Source: Enoplolaimus lenunculus
Taxonomy: Eukaryota; Nematoda; Enoplea; Enoplida; Thoracostomopsidae
Length of the DNA: 64,000 bases
Direction: 5' to 3'
Assembly: GCA_030248215.1 (NCBI GenBank)
Contig: JASANG010003438.1
Span: forward strand, 1 to 64,000
The translations under genes were made by a program, and so were the position numbers. This document shows, in pieces, positions 59,711 through 64,000 of this stretch; the stretch's first letter is position 1, and every line of letters begins with the position of its first letter. Under the pieces are notes generated by a model. That model saw nothing but the letters and a program-made list of their open reading frames with translations, had not been told where the DNA came from and made no database searches.

Positions 59711-60640
59711 TTACTGACATATATGAGTATTCTCCAGTAACGTATTGAACATTATCAGTTAGAGAATGTGCGAGTTTAATTTACCGAACTCATCAAATAA
59801 CTACCTGAACGTTTTTAACTCTGTATATAATCCTAGGTTAAATAATACCTTTTGCAATTTTCGTTCATGTGGACACATAACCCTCATCTATTCAGTATAT
59901 CAATGATACTGTTTTGGATATATTAAATTTATATATCGTACGCCAAAATACTACACAGTCAATTTCTAATCAGTGTAGGCTAATTTACAACATTTACTAT
60001 TCAATATAACAGCACCTAGTCAACCGGTTTGTTCAATGCGCAAAAGTTAGCGAACACACAACAATCTGTAAACAAATTTTCTTTTAAGACAACAATCAAG
60101 TTTCTGTTCTTAGAAATAATATTGTAAACAAATTAATGCTGGAAAATTGCCCAAAATACGTATGTGAAACATTCCAGCTTTAATGTATAGATTTGGACTT
60201 AACTAAATTGTAACAGATTGGTTTTCGGTATATATTGCCATAGTATATTGCTTTTTACTAGTGACTGTATAATTCGAGATCACGAACTCTGTATATTTAA
60301 GCATATTAACCAATGTACATACCATTTTCTAGTGTATCAACATCGCTCAAATATTAAATAATAAGGTTACCGGTCACAGCTTACTATTAATTTTTGACGG
60401 TTACCGTTGAGCTTATGATACGTAGAGGGTGCGTAATGAAATTATTGTAACGTGACACTGTGACGCCCATCGCAAGAGAAATATAACGTAGCCAGTTGGT
60501 ATTGAAGTAAAATTGAATAAATTTAAACATCTTTCAATTTTACATACTTAAATTTTTGTTTTATTTTTCCGATTCCGTGTTGTTTATATTATTTTGTTCA
60601 CTATCCGTTTCCGATATTTTTACTATCCGTTGACACGTTT

Positions 60641-60837
60641 GCCCGTATTCTTAAACGTGTATAGTACCTAAGTAGCTTTGTACCCAACGCATGGTGACGT
60701 TCGAAATTTACAATTGTTCGCGTTTGATTCGTCCTACTTTTATACCAATTTTAAGATCTGCAATTTCAGATATTCGTTAGTTTGAAAACCTATCGCTAAC
60801 TAAAGATAGATACTATACGCATTTGAGAATACGGGGC
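60641..60837. mobile_element. TATTCTCAAATG-ended MITE (best-paired ends)
   Basis: The left end GCCCGTATTCTTAAACGTGT pairs with the right end ATACGCATTTGAGAATACGG; the next blocks (ATAGTACCTA, TAGATACTAT) also pair. It shares TTCGTTAGTTTGAAAACCTA with the copy at 56205. Confidence 0.65.
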
Positions 60838-61289
60838 CATGCTATATAAAGTGTGAACTCAGACTTAAATCTATGACGTAATATTTTCAAAAATCCTGTG
60901 TGAACCATCCGTGATAATAATGCATTAATGAAACTTGTAACCCATCTAAAACTAAACCCGACTGCAACCCTAAATCTATATAGTGCATGAAAATTAAATG
61001 AAAAAATAATTATTTTACATTTTATATATCTGCATATATACATATATATTAATATATCAATAAGATTATATATTACACGTCACATACAAAGTGTAAGCAA
61101 GGATTAAAGTACGTATAGCCAGGTGATATTTGCTAATTATCCACCGTCTGTGATTTTGTGTCCATAGGTTTTTGGGAACTTTTCCAGTTAGTGTCACAAG
61201 AAGTTGTCAATCAAATTTTTGTAGAATATAACCTTCCCTTTCCAAAATTTGACTATGCTCGTCAGGGTCAAATTTGTTTGAACTTTATA

Positions 61290-62224
61290 TACTACGTATG
61301 TAATTAATGCCATTTCTCACTCAATACGGGGGCACATGGCTATGTTAAGATAGAATACTAACACGGCTTAGCGAGTGACGGGAGAAGTGTAATACTTTCC
61401 GTGTTCTACTACGTATGTAATTCATACCATTTCTCACTCAATACGGGGGCACATGGCTATGTTAAGATAGAATACTAACACGGCTTAGTGAGTGACGGGA
61501 GAAGTGTAATACTTTCCGTGTTCTACTACGTATGTAATTCATACCATTTCTCACTCAATACGGGGGCACATGGCTATGTTAAGATAGAATACTAACACGG
61601 CTTAGTGAGTGACGGGAGAAGTGTAATACTTTCCGTGTTCTACTACGTATGTAATTCATACCATTTCTCACTCAATACGGGGGCACATGGCTATGTTAAG
61701 ATAGAATACTAACACGGCTTAGTGAGTGACGGGAGAAGTGTAATACTTTCCGTGTTCTACTACGTATGTAATTCATACCATTTCTCACTCAATACGGGGG
61801 CACATGGCTATGTTAAGATAGAATACTAACACGGCTTAGTGAGTGACGGGAGAAGTGTAATACTTTCCGTGTTCTACTACGTATGTAATTAATACCATTT
61901 CTCAGTCAATACGGGGCACATGGCTATGTTAAGATAGAATACTAACACGGCTTAGTGAGTGACGGGAGAAGTGTAATACTTTCCGTGTTCTACTACGTAT
62001 GTAATTCATACCATTTCTCACTCAATACGGGGGCACATGGCTATGTTAAGATAGAATACTAACACGGCTTAGTGAGTGACGGGAGAAGTGTAATACTTTC
62101 CGTGTTCTACTACGTATGTAATTCATACCATTTCTCACTCAATACGGGGGCACATGGCTATGTTAAGATAGAATACTAACACGGCTTAGTGAGTGACGGG
62201 AGAAGTGTAATACTTTCCGTGTTC
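61290..62224. repeat. Satellite array: eight tandem copies of a 117-bp unit
   Basis: Unit starts (TACTACGTATGTAATT) fall at 61290, 61407, 61524, 61641, 61758, 61875, 61991 and 62108; the period is 117 bp, once 116. Copies are almost identical, with a few changes confined to the first and sixth units. Each unit holds AACACGG and CCGTGTT about 45 bp apart, which can pair. No open frame runs through it. The homogeneity implies recent expansion or ongoing conversion. Confidence 0.97.
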
Positions 62225-63039
62225 AACAAACTTCTCTGATCAAGCGTTTATCGAGTTACCAATGAAAGCAGTGCGGAGACAGTTCAAATGATGAATTTCA
62301 ACAAACACATTTGGTAATTTGTGCATTAAAACGGATTTCTTTACTTTGTTAAGAAAACAAAAACCTAAACATGCGCAGTTGCAAGGGCATAATAGATAGA
62401 ATTACTACGCGTACCGGTTTTTGATGTACTGAGCAAAGTATTAAGAGAATAGAAATTGGCTCGGGTCCGTAGTGAAGGGGGGCCAGAGGGACTCAGCGAC
62501 CCTAGAAGAATTTTGGTTTCCCACACTAATTTTCAACCTTGCTTGTTAGTCATCAAAATCTCTTGTTTGCGCCTCCTGAACAATTTTTAGCCCCTCCCCT
62601 AGCAAGATGATCTGACTACAGGCATGTATTGGCTATCAACTCATTTTGAGGATTACAAAATCACGAACTCGTTTCAAAATTCGAACGTTGCCTTACGAAC
62701 TAAAAATGCCTAAAAACCCATGGACAAAAATCCCAATACTGGCATTTGACCCTTGAACCTCTACCCAGTGTACGCACTGGCTGCCGTTACTATAAACTAG
62801 AACAAATTCTATCTTAGTACACCTTTTTGTAACCTAATTTTTGACTGCTGTTTAGCGCATTTCGTTATCGTTTAAAAGTTAAAAAAAGGGCCCAAACCCT
62901 TGATGTCACTTAGTTTTTGAGGAAAACGGCAAAGCCAAAGTCAACTCGCATGATACGACAAAAAACTGCTATTTCCGCCTTAAATGCAAACCAAATGCAC
63001 TCGCACACTTGAATAATGAGACTACAATTACTGCAACTA

Positions 63040-63259
63040 CTCTGCAAAAAATGGTGAGTCAAATTGAGTCTCTCCGAAATAGGCATTTCCGGACGACAAA
63101 AACTGAGGCAAATCCAACTCCGCCAGAGTCAAATTAGACTCACTGAGCGACTCGGGTGAGTCGAATTTGACTCTGGAGGAGTCGAATTTGACTCAGTTTG
63201 TGTAGTCCGGAAAAGTCTATTACCGAGAGAGTCAATTTGACTAACCATTTTTCGCAGTG
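63040..63259. mobile_element. TA-flanked MITE with ~45-bp inverted ends and GAGTCAAATT repeats
   Basis: TA flanks both sides (63038-63039, 63260-63261). The left CTCTGCAAAAAATGGTGAGT and reversed right CACTGCGAAAAATGGTTAGT continue as inverted repeats for about 45 bp. The middle is further facing copies of AGTCGAATTTGACTC. A Tc1/mariner-type MITE is likely. Confidence 0.78.
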
Positions 63260-63849
63260 TACTGCCATGCCAAATTCTATCATTAGTAATCTTATTTAAA
63301 AATTCTGCTTGGGAGAGCCGTGATGGCATTTTTTTAGTTTAACCCATTTAATACGTAAATTGATTAGCACTAAGTGTACTCTACTGCATAACGTAGATTA
63401 ATTGTACATTAGCCATTTCAGTAACAGATTAATAAACTAATTTTCGACTTGCACACTAGCACACTTCAACAAAGATGCTAGATTTACGTCAACTACTGGC
63501 ATGCCAAACTCTATTACAATAATCTAATTTAAAAATTCTTCTTAAGAGAGAAAGCATTGGCGATACTTTGAAGCTTTATTTAACCTTTAGCAACTCAGTA
63601 TATAAACGTTTAATAAACTAATTTTCAAGTAAATAAACAGAATTGTCAACTATTTTTCTAAATCAAGCTATTTAACGAACTTAGTGTAGTAAGGATGTAT
63701 TTGCGATAATTATATTGTCGAAGATACGTAAATTTTACACGGTCTTCTATACTGTGGTCGTGAGTAGCTGCTCCGTAACATTCAAATAGCTACTAGCAAA
63801 ATACATATATACTACTTATATTGTAAATATTAATTCTGCTATGTACATG

Positions 63850-64000
63850 AGCCCTCTTCTCAAATATCTGCAGCAGCAACAATCAACAGTTAGCAATAGG
63901 TTTTCATACTGACAAGCTAAATTTCGACACTCGTCATTTCGCTGGTTCGAAAGATACAAGAAATATCACCAGCTGGTGATAGGTGCTACAGACATTTGAG
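63850..64000. mobile_element. TATTCTCAAATG-ended MITE, cut by the window edge
   Basis: It begins GAGCCCTCTTCTCAAATATC and runs to GGTGATAGGTGCTACAGACA then TTTGAG at the last base, so all but the last few bases are present. Middle sequence AATAGGTTTTCATACTGACA is related to the other copies in reverse. Confidence 0.55.

Larger units (their letters stand above)
57632..64000 (-). other. Cav2 intron (or upstream part) with no exon recognised
   Basis: I looked for the IVS1 exon (pattern FEYxIMxxIALNTxxLMMKF) on the minus strand and did not find it, so domains I-III probably start beyond 64000. The stretch is repeat-rich: TATTCTCAAATG-ended MITEs, two GC-rich palindromes, a 117-bp satellite and a TA-flanked MITE. 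The + frame at 58970-59299 has no recognisable domain. Confidence 0.6.

Noticed and set aside
59450-59740. A + frame with RHPCGAIRNPCGAVRH-type repeats
   Set aside because: It is translated from the arms of two GC-rich palindromic MITEs.
61290-62224. Possible CRISPR array
   Set aside because: The units are continuous 117-bp repeats with no unique spacers, in an intron-rich animal genome; it is satellite DNA.

Overview
This is a stretch of animal nuclear genome: AT-rich, intron-rich, with GT-AG introns (acceptors mostly TTTCAG, TTTTAG or TTTACAG) and very many short inverted-repeat transposons. Two host genes are supported, and they converge tail to tail. On the + strand (80-4450) lie the last eight exons of a TBC1D24/Skywalker orthologue, a TBC plus TLDc synaptic-vesicle trafficking protein. 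On the - strand (57631 down to 10763) lies the 3' part of a presynaptic Cav2 (P/Q/N-type) calcium channel alpha-1 gene: domain IV from segment S2 onward, EF-hand, IQ region and a very long C-terminal tail ending in Glu-Lys-Trp-Cys, the Cav2-type PDZ ligand. The 5' ends of both genes lie outside the window.

The source is an invertebrate. Interspersed (TTAGGC)n-like tracts match the telomere hexamer of nematodes, and the EF-hand and IQ region resembles nematode UNC-2 as I remember it. A nematode is my preferred guess, perhaps an early-branching one, but this is inference.

Layout. 1-4450: TBC1D24 exons with two hAT-type MITEs in introns. 4451-10762: intergenic, no gene seen, several MITEs. 10763-14256: the giant terminal Cav2 exon (about 1164 codons, Gln/His/Pro-rich). 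14257-40094: large Cav2 introns with small exons, including a 21-nt microexon. 40201-45702: one intron holding a young LTR element with gag and envelope-like parts. 45703-57631: EF-hand, pore and S2-S5 exons of domain IV, including two alternative-looking S2 exons of identical length and phase. 57632-64000: intron or upstream Cav2 sequence with MITEs, two abutting GC-rich palindromes and an eight-copy 117-bp satellite.

The strongest candidates for new biology are the duplicated 37-codon IVS2 exons, the 7-residue microexon in the Cav2 tail, a hAT-type MITE family that carries telomere-like hexamers, a TTAA-flanked MITE that carries a tRNA-like promoter, and the gag-plus-envelope LTR element without a recognisable pol.
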